Below are positions 1-6,498 of a stretch of DNA of 8,331 nt, one piece after another. Below the pieces are notes generated by a model, which did not search any database, was not told the DNA's origin, and worked only from the letters and a program-made list of their open reading frames with translations. The stretch's first letter is position 1; each line of letters starts with the position of its first letter. The DNA comes from Acidobacteriota bacterium. Lineage in GTDB: Bacteria > Acidobacteriota > Blastocatellia > Pyrinomonadales > Pyrinomonadaceae. Location of the stretch: assembly GCA_029777145.1 (NCBI GenBank), contig JAKOSS010000556.1:1-8331 (forward strand), read 5' to 3'. The translations under genes were made by a program, and so were the position numbers.

Positions 1-2496
1 CCGGTCGCCGGCGGCTGGTATTACTATTCGATCAGCATCACGGATTCGCTGAACGATTACCCCAAATTCGGAATCTGGCCCGACGGTCTCTACATGATGG
101 CGAACGAGTTCGGACTTGGCTCGCTCAGCGGAAACTTCAACAATGTCCGGGCGTGGGCCTTCAACAAGGCGCAGATGTATGCCGGGGCGGCCGATCCGCA
201 GATCGTTTCGTTCGACGCCCCGCGTGCCGATCAGAACGGCGGTTCCGTTTTCACCGCGATCCCGAGCAATGCGCGGCTTCAAACCGGAACGCCGCCTCCG
301 GGCACACCGAATTACTTTGTGGCAACGGGCACATATACCAACGCACTCCAGGTCTGGAAATTCTCGGTGGATTGGGACAATGTTTACAACTCGAGCTTTA
401 CAGGAGCTTCGGTGCCGTTGGCCGGCACTTCGTGGATCGCGCCGCCGACCACCGTTCCGTCACTCGGAGGGAACGCGCTCGAAACACTCGCGACACGCTC
501 GATGATGCAGAACCAGTACACAAATTTCGGCGGGAGCGAATCGATCTGGCTGACGCATACGGTTCGGAATTCGACCACTGCCGGCGTGTCCGCACCACGC
601 TGGTATGAACTTTCCGTCTCCGGAGGGACCGTCGCGACAAGTCCCGCGCAAGCGGCAAATCACGAGCCGGATACGACCACAAGTCGCTTCATGCCGAGCC
701 TCGCGGTTGATAACAACGGCAATATGCTGATCGGGTATTCGGCCTCGAGCAGTACGATGAAGCCCGCGATCCGCTATGCGGGACGACTCGCCGGAGATCC
801 GTTGAGCACACTGCCGCAAACTGAAACGACACTGATCGCCGGCGCCGGCACCCAGCTCGGCAATTGCGGAAGCGGCACCTGCACCCGCTGGGGCGATTAC
901 AGCGCGATGTCGCTCGATCCGATCGACGGTTGCACGTTCTGGTACACGAGTCAGTACTACGCCGCGGACGGCCTGAACTACAACACGCGAATCGGTTCGA
1001 TCGCCTTTCCGTCGTGCACGGCGACCGGCACCGGAACCGTGCAGGGCACGGTGACGACCAGTCCGGGCGGAAATCCGCTTGTCGGAGCGACAGTTCAGTT
1101 GGGCAGCCGCACGGCGACGACCAACGCCTCGGGCTTTTATCAGTTCACCGGACTTCCAGCCGGAACCTACAGCTATCCCGGCATCAAGGCCGTTTTCCCG
1201 GGATACACCACGAGCCCGAGGTCAACCGTCGTGGTCTCCACCGGCGGCACGAGCGTCAAGGACTTCGCGCTTCCGATGGCACCTGGGACCGGCAGTTTCG
1301 TCGATACGACCCAGGCCGATTTTTCGCTCGGCAATCCCGCCAAGATCGATCTCACGACGAGCTCGGGAGATTTGCAGCTTTCGCGCCAGAACCTTGATCA
1401 GGTCAGCGCCAGCCTCGGCACCAGCGGCGTCGGAATCACGACGACAACCTGGGGCGGGCAGACGTTCACGCCTTCAGTCACGGGCTTCCTGACGCGGGCC
1501 GACATCGCAATGTTCTGCAGCGGATGTACCGGGACGACGCCGAATCTGACGCTCTCCGTTCGCGCCACAAGCGGCGGATTGCCGACGGGCGCGGACCTCG
1601 CGACGGCGACGATCACCGGATTCTCATTCGGCGGAAGCGTCTTCTACACCGGAAACTTTGGGGCTCCCGTGTCGCTGAATGCGGGAACTGTCTACGCGCT
1701 GGTGATCAGACCGACCGCGAATCCTTCCGCCGGAACTTACGCGCTGACCCGGAGCGGCAGCAGCACGGTCGGTCAAAACGTCTATGCCGCCGGCGGGCGA
1801 GTCTCGGGCGCGACGAGCGGAACAGTCTGGACTGCTCCGACGACCGGCGGCGTCGTTACCGATGCGGGTTTTCGCACATACATGACGACGGCGTCCGGCA
1901 CTTTCGTCTCGTCGCTCAAGGACTACAACCCGTCGAGCTTCGTCAGCCCGGAATGGACGACGCTGTCTTGGACCGCAAGCCTTCCCGCTTCGACGACGCT
2001 GCAGTTTCAGGTCGCCGGGAGCAACAATCCGGCGGGACCGTTCAACTTCGTCGGTCCGGACACCACGGCGGGCTCGTTCTTCACCACGAGCGGCGGATCG
2101 TTGGCACAATTCAACGGTTTGCGTTACCTGAAATACAAGGCGTATCTGACGACCACGGATCAGTCGTTTGCGGATTTGATACCGACCGTGTCGGCGACCG
2201 TCAATGACGTGACGATCGGCTTTACCCAAGCCCCGACAGCGGCAAACGTCTCGATCTCGGGCCGTGTGCTGACCTTCGACCGGCAACCCGTCCGCAACGC
2301 GATCGTCACGATGACCGATACGAACGGCGTCACGCGAACGGTACGAACCAATCAACTCGGAGCCTACCGGTTTACGGATGTGGCGGTCGGGGCGACGTAT
2401 ACGGTAGGCGTCGCGGTCAAGCAATTGACCTTCGCGGCGCGCGTTCTAAACGTCGACGACAACATCGCCAACTTCGATTTCGTAGCGGAACCGTAA
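1..2496 (+). CDS. Large secreted beta-propeller protein with carboxypeptidase-regulatory-like modules (5' partial)
   Basis: The reading frame is open from the first base of the window, so the gene begins upstream; 831 residues are visible and the Met-Met at nucleotides 94-99 is internal. Residues ~1-335 look like the end of a beta-propeller: a PDGLYMMANEF stretch, an Asp-box-like turn AVDNNGNMLIGYS (235-247), and RWGDYSAMSLDP (296-307), a motif I associate with large extracellular proteins of Acidobacteriota. Residues ~346-425 form a carboxypeptidase-regulatory-like/CnaB-type beta-sandwich (GTVQGTV...GFYQFTGLPAGTY). Residues ~430-630 resemble an extracellular jelly-roll module with a CSGC pair (C506, C509). 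Residues ~651-741 form another beta-rich module. Residues ~751-831 are a second carboxypeptidase-regulatory-like domain ending NFDFVAEP. The strongly Ser/Thr/Gly-rich composition and few Lys fit an exported protein, though the signal peptide lies outside the window. The ligand or substrate is unknown; no catalytic residues are recognisable. The gene is monocistronic at its 3' side, facing a convergent neighbour. Confidence 0.85.
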   Translation, partial: PVAGGWYYYSISITDSLNDYPKFGIWPDGLYMMANEFGLGSLSGNFNNVRAWAFNKAQMYAGAADPQIVSFDAPRADQNGGSVFTAIPSNARLQTGTPPPGTPNYFVATGTYTNALQVWKFSVDWDNVYNSSFTGASVPLAGTSWIAPPTTVPSLGGNALETLATRSMMQNQYTNFGGSESIWLTHTVRNSTTAGVSAPRWYELSVSGGTVATSPAQAANHEPDTTTSRFMPSLAVDNNGNMLIGYSASSSTMKPAIRYAGRLAGDPLSTLPQTETTLIAGAGTQLGNCGSGTCTRWGDYSAMSLDPIDGCTFWYTSQYYAADGLNYNTRIGSIAFPSCTATGTGTVQGTVTTSPGGNPLVGATVQLGSRTATTNASGFYQFTGLPAGTYSYPGIKAVFPGYTTSPRSTVVVSTGGTSVKDFALPMAPGTGSFVDTTQADFSLGNPAKIDLTTSSGDLQLSRQNLDQVSASLGTSGVGITTTTWGGQTFTPSVTGFLTRADIAMFCSGCTGTTPNLTLSVRATSGGLPTGADLATATITGFSFGGSVFYTGNFGAPVSLNAGTVYALVIRPTANPSAGTYALTRSGSSTVGQNVYAAGGRVSGATSGTVWTAPTTGGVVTDAGFRTYMTTASGTFVSSLKDYNPSSFVSPEWTTLSWTASLPASTTLQFQVAGSNNPAGPFNFVGPDTTAGSFFTTSGGSLAQFNGLRYLKYKAYLTTTDQSFADLIPTVSATVNDVTIGFTQAPTAANVSISGRVLTFDRQPVRNAIVTMTDTNGVTRTVRTNQLGAYRFTDVAVGATYTVGVAVKQLTFAARVLNVDDNIANFDFVAEP

Positions 2497-2520
2497 AGAA
2501 ACCGAAAGGCGAAAAACAAT

Positions 2521-2559
2521 GAAGGCGCGGTGAATCCGTTTTGGAGTCTCCGCGCCTTC
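2521..2559. terminator. Hairpin between convergent genes, probable terminator
   Basis: A perfect 10-bp inverted repeat, GAAGGCGCGG (2521-2530) and CCGCGCCTTC (2550-2559), encloses a 19-base loop. It lies between the end of the secreted-protein gene (2496) and the end of the convergent prepilin peptidase gene (2586). Read on the minus strand, the stem is followed by ATTGTTTTTCG (2520 down to 2510), a usable U-tract, so it best fits termination of the prepilin peptidase transcript. On the plus strand the stem is followed only by ACTTCTTCG, so termination in that direction would be weaker or Rho-assisted. The loop is longer than in typical intrinsic terminators. Confidence 0.65.
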
Positions 2560-2585
2560 GACTTCTTCGTACTGGAATCAACTTT

Positions 2586-3479
2586 TCAAGGTATGAACGT
2601 TTGCAGGTACCATTCGATCAGGCGCTCGCCGAACAGCATTGAGACGAACGATCCGATCCCGAGATAGATCCCGAACGGGATCTGCGTCTGCATATCCTTG
2701 TCGCGGTCGCGGATGATGATCGCGACGCCGATCAACGCGCCGGCGAATGCTCCGACGAACAGTGTCAGGAAGGTCAGCCTCCAGCCGAGCAGTACGCCGA
2801 CCGCGAACATCATTTTGACATCGCCGAAACCCATCGCCTCGATGCCGCGGAGTTTCTCCCAAAGCCAGCCGATAAACCACAGAAATCCGCCGCCGACGAG
2901 CGCTCCGAGCCCCGCTCCGGCGAGCGACACGAGCCAGGCCGGATAACCTTGCATCTGGAGCAACGGCGCGTGTTTCATATCTTGGAAATAAACTGCCCCG
3001 CCGATTGCCGGCAGCACGACCCGCGCAATAAGTCCGACGAAAAGTAGCGGAAAATTGATGACGTCCGGCAGGATCATGTGCTCGGCATCAATAAAAACGA
3101 GCGATACGAGAGTCGCGGTGAAATAGAGCGCGACCGGAAGAAACAGATTGAATCCGATCTGCCAGAATACGATGCAGAAGAGGACGGCGGTCAACAATTC
3201 GACGGCCGGATAGCGCCAGGCGATCGGCTCCTTGCAGTTACGGCACTTGCCACGAAGGATCAACCAGCTGATGACCGGAAGATTGTCGTACGGCTTGATC
3301 GCGGCGTCGCACTTCGGACATTTCGAGTTCGGGAAAACGATCGATAGTTCGTTCGGCACGCGATGAATGACGACATTCAGAAAACTGCCGACGATCGCGC
3401 CGAACACAAAGACGAAGAAATAGCCGAACGCATCCGGCAGTCCGGTTACGGACTCGAAGTTTGAAATCGAGAAGTTCAT
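2586..3479 (-). CDS. pilD: Prepilin peptidase (type IV leader peptidase, A24 family)
   Basis: This integral membrane aspartic protease cleaves the leader of type IV prepilins or type II pseudopilins and, in many members, N-methylates the new N-terminus. The 297-residue product shows the N-terminal domain (GSFLNVVIHRVPNE, 31-44) and a zinc-site-like pair of CxxC motifs (C54, C57, C79, C82). Both catalytic aspartates are present: D131 in FIDAEHMILPD and D220 in GFGDVK. Several hydrophobic helices and IPFGIYLGIGSF (267-278) complete the family pattern. Both domains are intact. Length is slightly above the usual 250-290 residues because of a hydrophilic stretch around 161-182 between helices. The ATG at 3479 is the only sensible start, as GSFLN follows about 30 residues in, but its ribosome binding site is weak. 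The gene stands alone, with a promoter at 3531-3558 and a terminator after it. Pilin or secretion genes are not in the window, so the substrate is unknown. Confidence 0.95.
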   Translation of the reverse strand: MNFSISNFESVTGLPDAFGYFFVFVFGAIVGSFLNVVIHRVPNELSIVFPNSKCPKCDAAIKPYDNLPVISWLILRGKCRNCKEPIAWRYPAVELLTAVLFCIVFWQIGFNLFLPVALYFTATLVSLVFIDAEHMILPDVINFPLLFVGLIARVVLPAIGGAVYFQDMKHAPLLQMQGYPAWLVSLAGAGLGALVGGGFLWFIGWLWEKLRGIEAMGFGDVKMMFAVGVLLGWRLTFLTLFVGAFAGALIGVAIIIRDRDKDMQTQIPFGIYLGIGSFVSMLFGERLIEWYLQTFIP

Positions 3480-3530
3480 TATGATTCGCGGGGCGATATG
3501 CGGAATTGCTCTGGAAAACGAGCCTTTTAG

Positions 3531-3558
3531 ATGATAAACGCTTTGGCTGGAATGTTAA
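3531..3558 (-). promoter_or_regulatory. Predicted sigma70-like promoter of the prepilin peptidase gene
   Basis: On the minus strand TTAACA (3553-3558; 5 of 6 to TTGACA) is followed after 16 bases by TATCAT (3531-3536; 5 of 6 to TATAAT). Transcription would start near 3524, giving a leader of about 45 bases before the ATG at 3479. Consensus rules are those of E. coli sigma70 and their transfer to this phylum is an assumption. Confidence 0.5.
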
Positions 3559-3612
3559 AGAGAATTTTTCATTTACCGGACCCAGGACAGAATTCGAGTG
3601 CGACGGGCCCTC

Positions 3613-3636
3613 CCGGGGCCGGCCTCCCGACCCCGG
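3613..3636 (-). terminator. GC-rich hairpin after the GlsB-like gene
   Basis: CCGGGG (3613-3618) and CCCCGG (3631-3636) form a perfect 6-bp stem with a 12-base loop, 15 bases downstream of the minus-strand stop codon of the GlsB-like gene. No U-tract follows, so if it acts in termination it would be atypical or Rho-dependent. The rest of the interval between that gene and the prepilin peptidase (3480-3650) shows only the promoter noted separately. Confidence 0.25.
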
Positions 3637-3650
3637 TCTTTGTACATGCT

Positions 3651-3896
3651 CTACGCCCGTTTGACGAGACGCAGAATTACGATCAGTACGATGGCTCCGA
3701 CCGTTGCCACGACGATCGAACCGATGAGCCCACCTCCGGCAGAAACGCCGAGAAATCTGAAGAGATATCCTCCGAGAAGCGCACCGATCACACCAACGAT
3801 GATGTCGCCGATCACGCCAAACCCTCCGCCCTTAACCACAACTCCCGCCAGCCAGCCTGCAACCAGACCAATTATCAAGAACCATACGATTTCCAT
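3651..3896 (-). CDS. GlsB/YeaQ/YmgE family stress-response membrane protein
   Basis: This is an 81-residue, extremely hydrophobic, glycine-rich protein of the family long labelled transglycosylase-associated protein. The pattern is clear: MEIVWFLIIGLVAGWLAG at the N-terminus, a KGGGFGVIGDIIVGVIGALLGG core, then GGGLIGSIVVATVGA and a short basic tail VKRA. Three membrane helices are expected at about 3-21, 28-48 and 54-76. Family length is about 80-85 residues, so it is complete. The start at 3896 is fixed by a strong AAAGGAGGA five bases upstream; the longer in-frame extension to 4046 overlaps the neighbouring coding sequence and is rejected. Family members are often induced by envelope, osmotic or general stress, but the biochemical role is unknown. 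It lies 59 bases downstream of the DUF4287/DUF5655 gene on the same strand, and no clear promoter is visible in the gap, so co-transcription is possible. Confidence 0.9.
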   Translation of the reverse strand: MEIVWFLIIGLVAGWLAGVVVKGGGFGVIGDIIVGVIGALLGGYLFRFLGVSAGGGLIGSIVVATVGAIVLIVILRLVKRA

Positions 3897-3900
3897 CTTT

Positions 3901-3909
3901 TCCTCCTTT
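3901..3909 (-). promoter_or_regulatory. Strong Shine-Dalgarno fixing the GlsB-like start
   Basis: The minus strand reads AAAGGAGGA, with the AGGAGG core (3902-3907) five bases before the ATG at 3896. It excludes the upstream in-frame Met codons as the true start. Confidence 0.8.
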
Positions 3910-3955
3910 ATCAACTTCCCGGTGACGCGACGCTCCGTACAATTCCAGTGGTGTT

Positions 3956-4519
3956 TCAGCCGGCAGAATCGTACGCCGCCCGCACCCATTCGACCAATTC
4001 CTGATCGACTTCGTCGGTCCCGCCGATCCGGATCTTGTAATTGCACATCTGACCCGGCGGCAGTTCTTTCAGTCGATCCGTAGGATTGAGTCCTTTTATG
4101 TTGATGCCAATTTCGACCTGCGTGTTGGTCGCCGGACCGATCATGGCGAACTGCTTCTTCCGCCGATAACTGACATAGCCCTTCTTCGGCGCCGTCTCGA
4201 ACTCGCCAAATTCCTTAAGCGTCGAAAGGAGTTTCTCATGGACCGGGCGGAGCGCCGCCTTCGGGCCGACGTACAGGCCGTCGAGAACATCGTCGCCCGC
4301 GGACGTCGGAGTGTCCACGGCATCGGCCTTCTTGGCGGTATGGACGATCATGTTGGCGTCCCCGTGTCCCATGCCGAGCGTCGTCTTCAACATCGACACC
4401 AGTTCACCGTGTTTCGTCAGACCGCTCTCTTTCACGATCGCGGTAAGTTCCGCGATCGACTTTCCCGTTCGTTTTTCGATATTCGCGAGCTGCGTCGCGA
4501 CTGCTTTTTCAAGATCCAT
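3956..4519 (-). CDS. DUF4287 and DUF5655 domain-containing protein
   Basis: The 187-residue product joins two uncharacterised families. Residues ~3-62 match DUF4287 (EKRTGKSIAELTAIV, then KHGELVSMLKTTLGMGHGDAN). Residues ~78-184 match DUF5655 (LYVGPKAALRPVHEKLL, FAMIGPATNTQVEIGINIKG, and a C-terminal helix ELVEWVRAAYDSAG). The combination is common in soil bacteria as a stand-alone cytoplasmic protein; DUF5655 is also found attached to nuclease-related proteins, but no catalytic motif is visible here, so no activity is assigned. There is no signal peptide or membrane segment. I chose the ATG at 4519 because GGAAGGA precedes it at 4523-4529; an upstream TTG at 4540 would add seven residues outside the domain and lacks a site. 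The gene sits between a lipoprotein gene and the GlsB-like gene, all on the minus strand. Confidence 0.85.
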   Translation of the reverse strand: MDLEKAVATQLANIEKRTGKSIAELTAIVKESGLTKHGELVSMLKTTLGMGHGDANMIVHTAKKADAVDTPTSAGDDVLDGLYVGPKAALRPVHEKLLSTLKEFGEFETAPKKGYVSYRRKKQFAMIGPATNTQVEIGINIKGLNPTDRLKELPPGQMCNYKIRIGGTDEVDQELVEWVRAAYDSAG

Positions 4520-4545
4520 AAATCCTTCCGACCCGTTCAAAATGC

Positions 4546-4573
4546 GATCGAGGAGCCTATTGACTCCCCGATC
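4546..4573 (-). terminator. Probable intrinsic terminator after the lipoprotein gene
   Basis: The minus strand forms GATCGGGGAG (4573-4564) paired with CTCCTCGATC (4555-4546), ten pairs including one G-U, around an 8-base loop, followed by GCATTTTGAA. It lies 25 bases after the lipoprotein stop codon (4598). The tail has only four U residues. A TATAAC -10-like hexamer at 4585-4590 lies just upstream, so an alternative reading is a leader hairpin in a transcript of the DUF4287/DUF5655 gene. Confidence 0.55.
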
Positions 4574-4597
4574 ATGCCAATTGAGTTATACCGCGCC

Positions 4598-5578
4598 CTA
4601 GTGCGGCATCGATTCAAACATGAACGCCAGCTTCCAGGCATCGCCTTGTTTGACATAGAAAGCCGTCTGATTGAGGGCTCCGTTCTTCTGGCCGTCGCAC
4701 GTTCCGTCGGCATCACCCTTGAGCGTCAGAATTTCGACGGTCGGCGAAAGCGCGGAAGCGAATCCGTCAGAGACCGAGACCTTTGTGATCCCCTCGCACT
4801 TCATCGTTTCCGTCCAGTGTTTGACCACGTTGGCCTGTCCGCTGATCCAGTTGCCCATCGGATCGACCACCGAAAGATCGGAGGTTGAGATCTCGTTGAA
4901 CTTCTTTGCATCCTTCGCCTTGAAAGCTTCCCAGCCGGAAGTGTGGATTTTGACGAGCGCCTCGGTGTTGGCGTCAGGTGTTTCCTTTGGCGCCTCTTCC
5001 TTTTTCGCCTCGTCCTTCTTCGGCTCTTCCTTCGTCGCCTCCGACTTGGCCGGAGCCGGCGGATTCTTCGGATCGATGATCACGTTCTCGCCGTGGTACG
5101 CGACCTTCCAGTCGCTTCCTTGACGAACCCAGACAGATGCGGCCCGAACGGGGCTCGGAATCTTCTCGGTTTTCCCGTTGCTGGTGCAACTGCCGTCAAA
5201 CGTCCCTTTGTAGCTTAGTACGTATGTGTCCGCATCGATCTTCGATATCTGTGGATCTTCAAGCTTCCAGCCTTCCTTGACGTCGCACTTTACACCTTCG
5301 AACATCTTGACGGCTTCCGCTTTGCTCGAGCGCATGCCGTCCATGACAACCTTATCGGTCATGATGCCGTCGAAAAACTTCGCGTCACCTTTGAAATAGG
5401 CCTCGTTCGCCTTTTGATCCAAAGCGAGCAACTGATCGGCAGTCGGGGCCGCGGCCGTCGGTTTGGCCGTGTTCGCATTGGTTCCGCTGTTGGAAGTGTT
5501 GGTGTTTCCCGTTCCGCCGCAGGCACCGAGCCAGATCGACATCGCCGAGAACAAGAATGTTGCTAAGATCTTTTTCAT
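4598..5578 (-). CDS. Lipoprotein with two tandem NTF2-like (SnoaL/DUF4440-type) domains
   Basis: The 326-residue product begins with a type II signal: MKKI, a hydrophobic stretch, and lipobox L17-G18-A19-C20, so the mature protein should be lipid-anchored at C20. An Asn/Thr-rich linker (23-46) follows. Residues ~47-170 form one NTF2-like domain (LDQKANEAYFKGDAKFFD, ending SDWKVAYHGENV). A Lys/Glu/Pro/Ala-rich linker runs from ~171 to 202, and residues ~203-325 form a second domain (WEAFKAKDAKKFN, ending DAWKLAFMFESM). The two copies align over conserved positions: VxQGxxW at the end, and Cys pairs C98/C131 and C261/C294, each 33 residues apart. This suggests internal duplication and a disulfide in each copy. 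Such domains can be enzymes or ligand-binding scaffolds; no catalytic set is evident. The start at 5578 has GGAGGAA four bases upstream. A promoter is predicted at 5664-5692 and a terminator at 4546-4573, so the gene is probably a single unit. Confidence 0.85.
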   Translation of the reverse strand: MKKILATFLFSAMSIWLGACGGTGNTNTSNSGTNANTAKPTAAAPTADQLLALDQKANEAYFKGDAKFFDGIMTDKVVMDGMRSSKAEAVKMFEGVKCDVKEGWKLEDPQISKIDADTYVLSYKGTFDGSCTSNGKTEKIPSPVRAASVWVRQGSDWKVAYHGENVIIDPKNPPAPAKSEATKEEPKKDEAKKEEAPKETPDANTEALVKIHTSGWEAFKAKDAKKFNEISTSDLSVVDPMGNWISGQANVVKHWTETMKCEGITKVSVSDGFASALSPTVEILTLKGDADGTCDGQKNGALNQTAFYVKQGDAWKLAFMFESMPH

Positions 5579-5663
5579 AGTTCCTCCATTTCGGGGTCAA
5601 CTGAGACAACTAAAACGCCCGCTAAGGCGTGGAAGAAAAATCACCGAGCGTTGTTTTTTCGCC

Positions 5664-5692
5664 ATTCTATCGATGTCTGGCGATAATTCCAA
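5664..5692 (-). promoter_or_regulatory. Predicted sigma70-like promoter of the lipoprotein gene
   Basis: On the minus strand TTGGAA (5687-5692; 4 of 6) and TAGAAT (5664-5669; 5 of 6) are separated by exactly 17 bases. Transcription would start near 5657, giving a leader of roughly 80 bases before the ATG at 5578. Within the leader, ACGCC (5626-5630 read on minus) and GGCGT (5615-5619) form a 5-bp stem followed by TTTA. Confidence 0.45.
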
Positions 5693-5791
5693 GGCGGAAT
5701 CGATCGTTCACGTGACTTCCGACGTTCAACGAGTATCGATCAAGCAGTGATCATTTTGCGTAAGGGGACCGCAAACGACACGGGTCTTCGG

Positions 5792-5998
5792 TCAATTTCG
5801 CTTCGCGAAGAGTCGCCGAACCCAGTACCCCTTCCACATCCATAGCCCCGAGACGACCATTATCGGAAGAAAAACAAACCGCACCAGCGGAGCATAGTTT
5901 GGTATTTCCTCGAAAGGACTGTAGATGTAACCGATAATCGGGATGCTCAATACAATGTGGATCCAACGGAAGATCGTGCGATTCGTTGATTCTTTCAT
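5792..5998 (-). CDS. Small membrane protein with two predicted helices, unknown function
   Basis: This 68-residue protein is not one I can name. Two hydrophobic segments are visible, about 9-27 (IFRWIHIVLSIPIIGYIYS) and 39-55 (VRFVFLPIMVVSGLWMW). They are separated by a short acidic loop SPFEEIPNYAP, and a basic tail (RRLFAKRN) follows. The aromatic-rich segments and loop look like a genuine conserved family rather than a chance frame. By the positive-inside rule the basic ends would be cytoplasmic, a hairpin topology. The ATG at 5998 lies 10 bases after the VOC-protein stop codon (6009), which suggests translation from the same transcript. No strong ribosome binding site precedes it. A TTG at 6028 would overlap the VOC gene and add ten polar residues; it is less likely. 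Confidence 0.7.
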   Translation of the reverse strand: MKESTNRTIFRWIHIVLSIPIIGYIYSPFEEIPNYAPLVRFVFLPIMVVSGLWMWKGYWVRRLFAKRN

Positions 5999-6008
5999 AT
6001 TCTGGCTG

Positions 6009-6407
6009 TCAGATCGGAATTTCGCCAACGGATTTTGAAAACTCGACGGCCGAAAGCAGATTTCCGTCGGGGTCGCGGAACCAAGCGACCTTGTCCCCTC
6101 CGGGAATGCTCAGGATACCGCGTTCATCGTGCGGGAATTCGGGAAATTTCTCAAGCGCTATTCCCTTCTCTCCTAACCATTTAACGGTCGCGTCAAGATC
6201 GGGGACCGCAAACCCGGCGACCGTATGAATTGACCGAGACAATTCGAGGACAGGCGATATTCGGAGATCCGCTCCGCCCACGGAATACACGAGCGCGCCC
6301 TGCGACCGACCCGAAAAGGCAAGTCCGAGAATCCCTGAATAGAAGCGCTCGGCCCGTTGTATGTCGGTGGTGCAGATTATCGTTTGGAGTCTTGAATTCG
6401 ACAGCAT
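6009..6407 (-). CDS. VOC family protein (glyoxalase/bleomycin resistance/dioxygenase fold)
   Basis: The 132-residue product has the two beta-alpha-beta-beta-beta units of the vicinal oxygen chelate fold. The first is LQTIICTTDIQRAERFYSGI (7-26). The second is IHTVAGFAVPDLDATVKWL (60-78). It ends with the hallmark WFRDPDGNLLSAVEF (109-123). Putative metal ligands are Q8 (where many members have His), H61 and E122; the fourth is less clear. Members include glyoxalases, epimerases, extradiol dioxygenases and antibiotic-binding proteins, and a single-unit cytosolic member like this cannot be assigned a substrate. The ATG at 6407 is preferred because GGAG (6412-6415) stands four bases upstream and the VOC domain starts at once; an extension to 6509 would overlap the leader and start of the divergent hydrolase gene. 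It probably forms an operon with the small membrane protein downstream. Confidence 0.88.
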   Translation of the reverse strand: MLSNSRLQTIICTTDIQRAERFYSGILGLAFSGRSQGALVYSVGGADLRISPVLELSRSIHTVAGFAVPDLDATVKWLGEKGIALEKFPEFPHDERGILSIPGGDKVAWFRDPDGNLLSAVEFSKSVGEIPI

Positions 6408-6451
6408 GGTTCTCCGTACGGCCAGACACGGAAATCGTTTCGTTTTTGGCG

Positions 6452-6481
6452 AATATGGGAACATCCTGTATCCTTTTCCAA
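6452..6481 (-). promoter_or_regulatory. Weak candidate promoter for the VOC gene in the divergent spacer
   Basis: The 91-base spacer between the divergent VOC and hydrolase genes contains, on the minus strand, TTGGAA (6476-6481) and CATATT (6452-6457) 18 bases apart, each 4 of 6 to consensus. No clear counterpart for the hydrolase gene is visible on the plus strand, although one must lie here or within the VOC gene start. Confidence 0.25.
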
Positions 6482-6486
6482 CACAC

Positions 6487-6494
6487 AAGGAGGA
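6487..6494 (+). promoter_or_regulatory. Strong Shine-Dalgarno fixing the hydrolase start
   Basis: AAGGAGGA lies four bases before the ATG at 6499. It rules out the longer in-frame extension beginning at 6361, which would run through the divergent VOC gene. Confidence 0.85.
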
Positions 6495-6498
6495 TTTT

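Noticed and set aside
1624..2424. 266-codon open frame on the minus strand inside the secreted-protein gene
   Set aside because: Arg-rich low-complexity translation typical of an antisense shadow of a GC-rich gene; the plus-strand frame has recognisable domains.
3531..4083. Two plus-strand frames of about 160 codons opposite the GlsB-like gene
   Set aside because: Pro/Thr/Arg-rich shadows of a well-supported minus-strand gene with a strong ribosome binding site.
4238..4888. 216-codon open frame on the plus strand across the DUF4287 and lipoprotein genes
   Set aside because: It spans two real minus-strand genes and their spacer, and its translation has no domain character.
5755..5775. TTTGCG/CGCAAA inverted repeat after the small membrane protein gene
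   Set aside because: A 6-bp, AT-containing stem with a 9-base loop and no U-tract on the minus strand; too weak to call a terminator.
5801..5810. CTTCGCGAAG perfect palindrome
   Set aside because: It lies inside the 3' end of the small membrane protein coding sequence and can be explained by codon choice (Leu-Phe-Ala-Lys).
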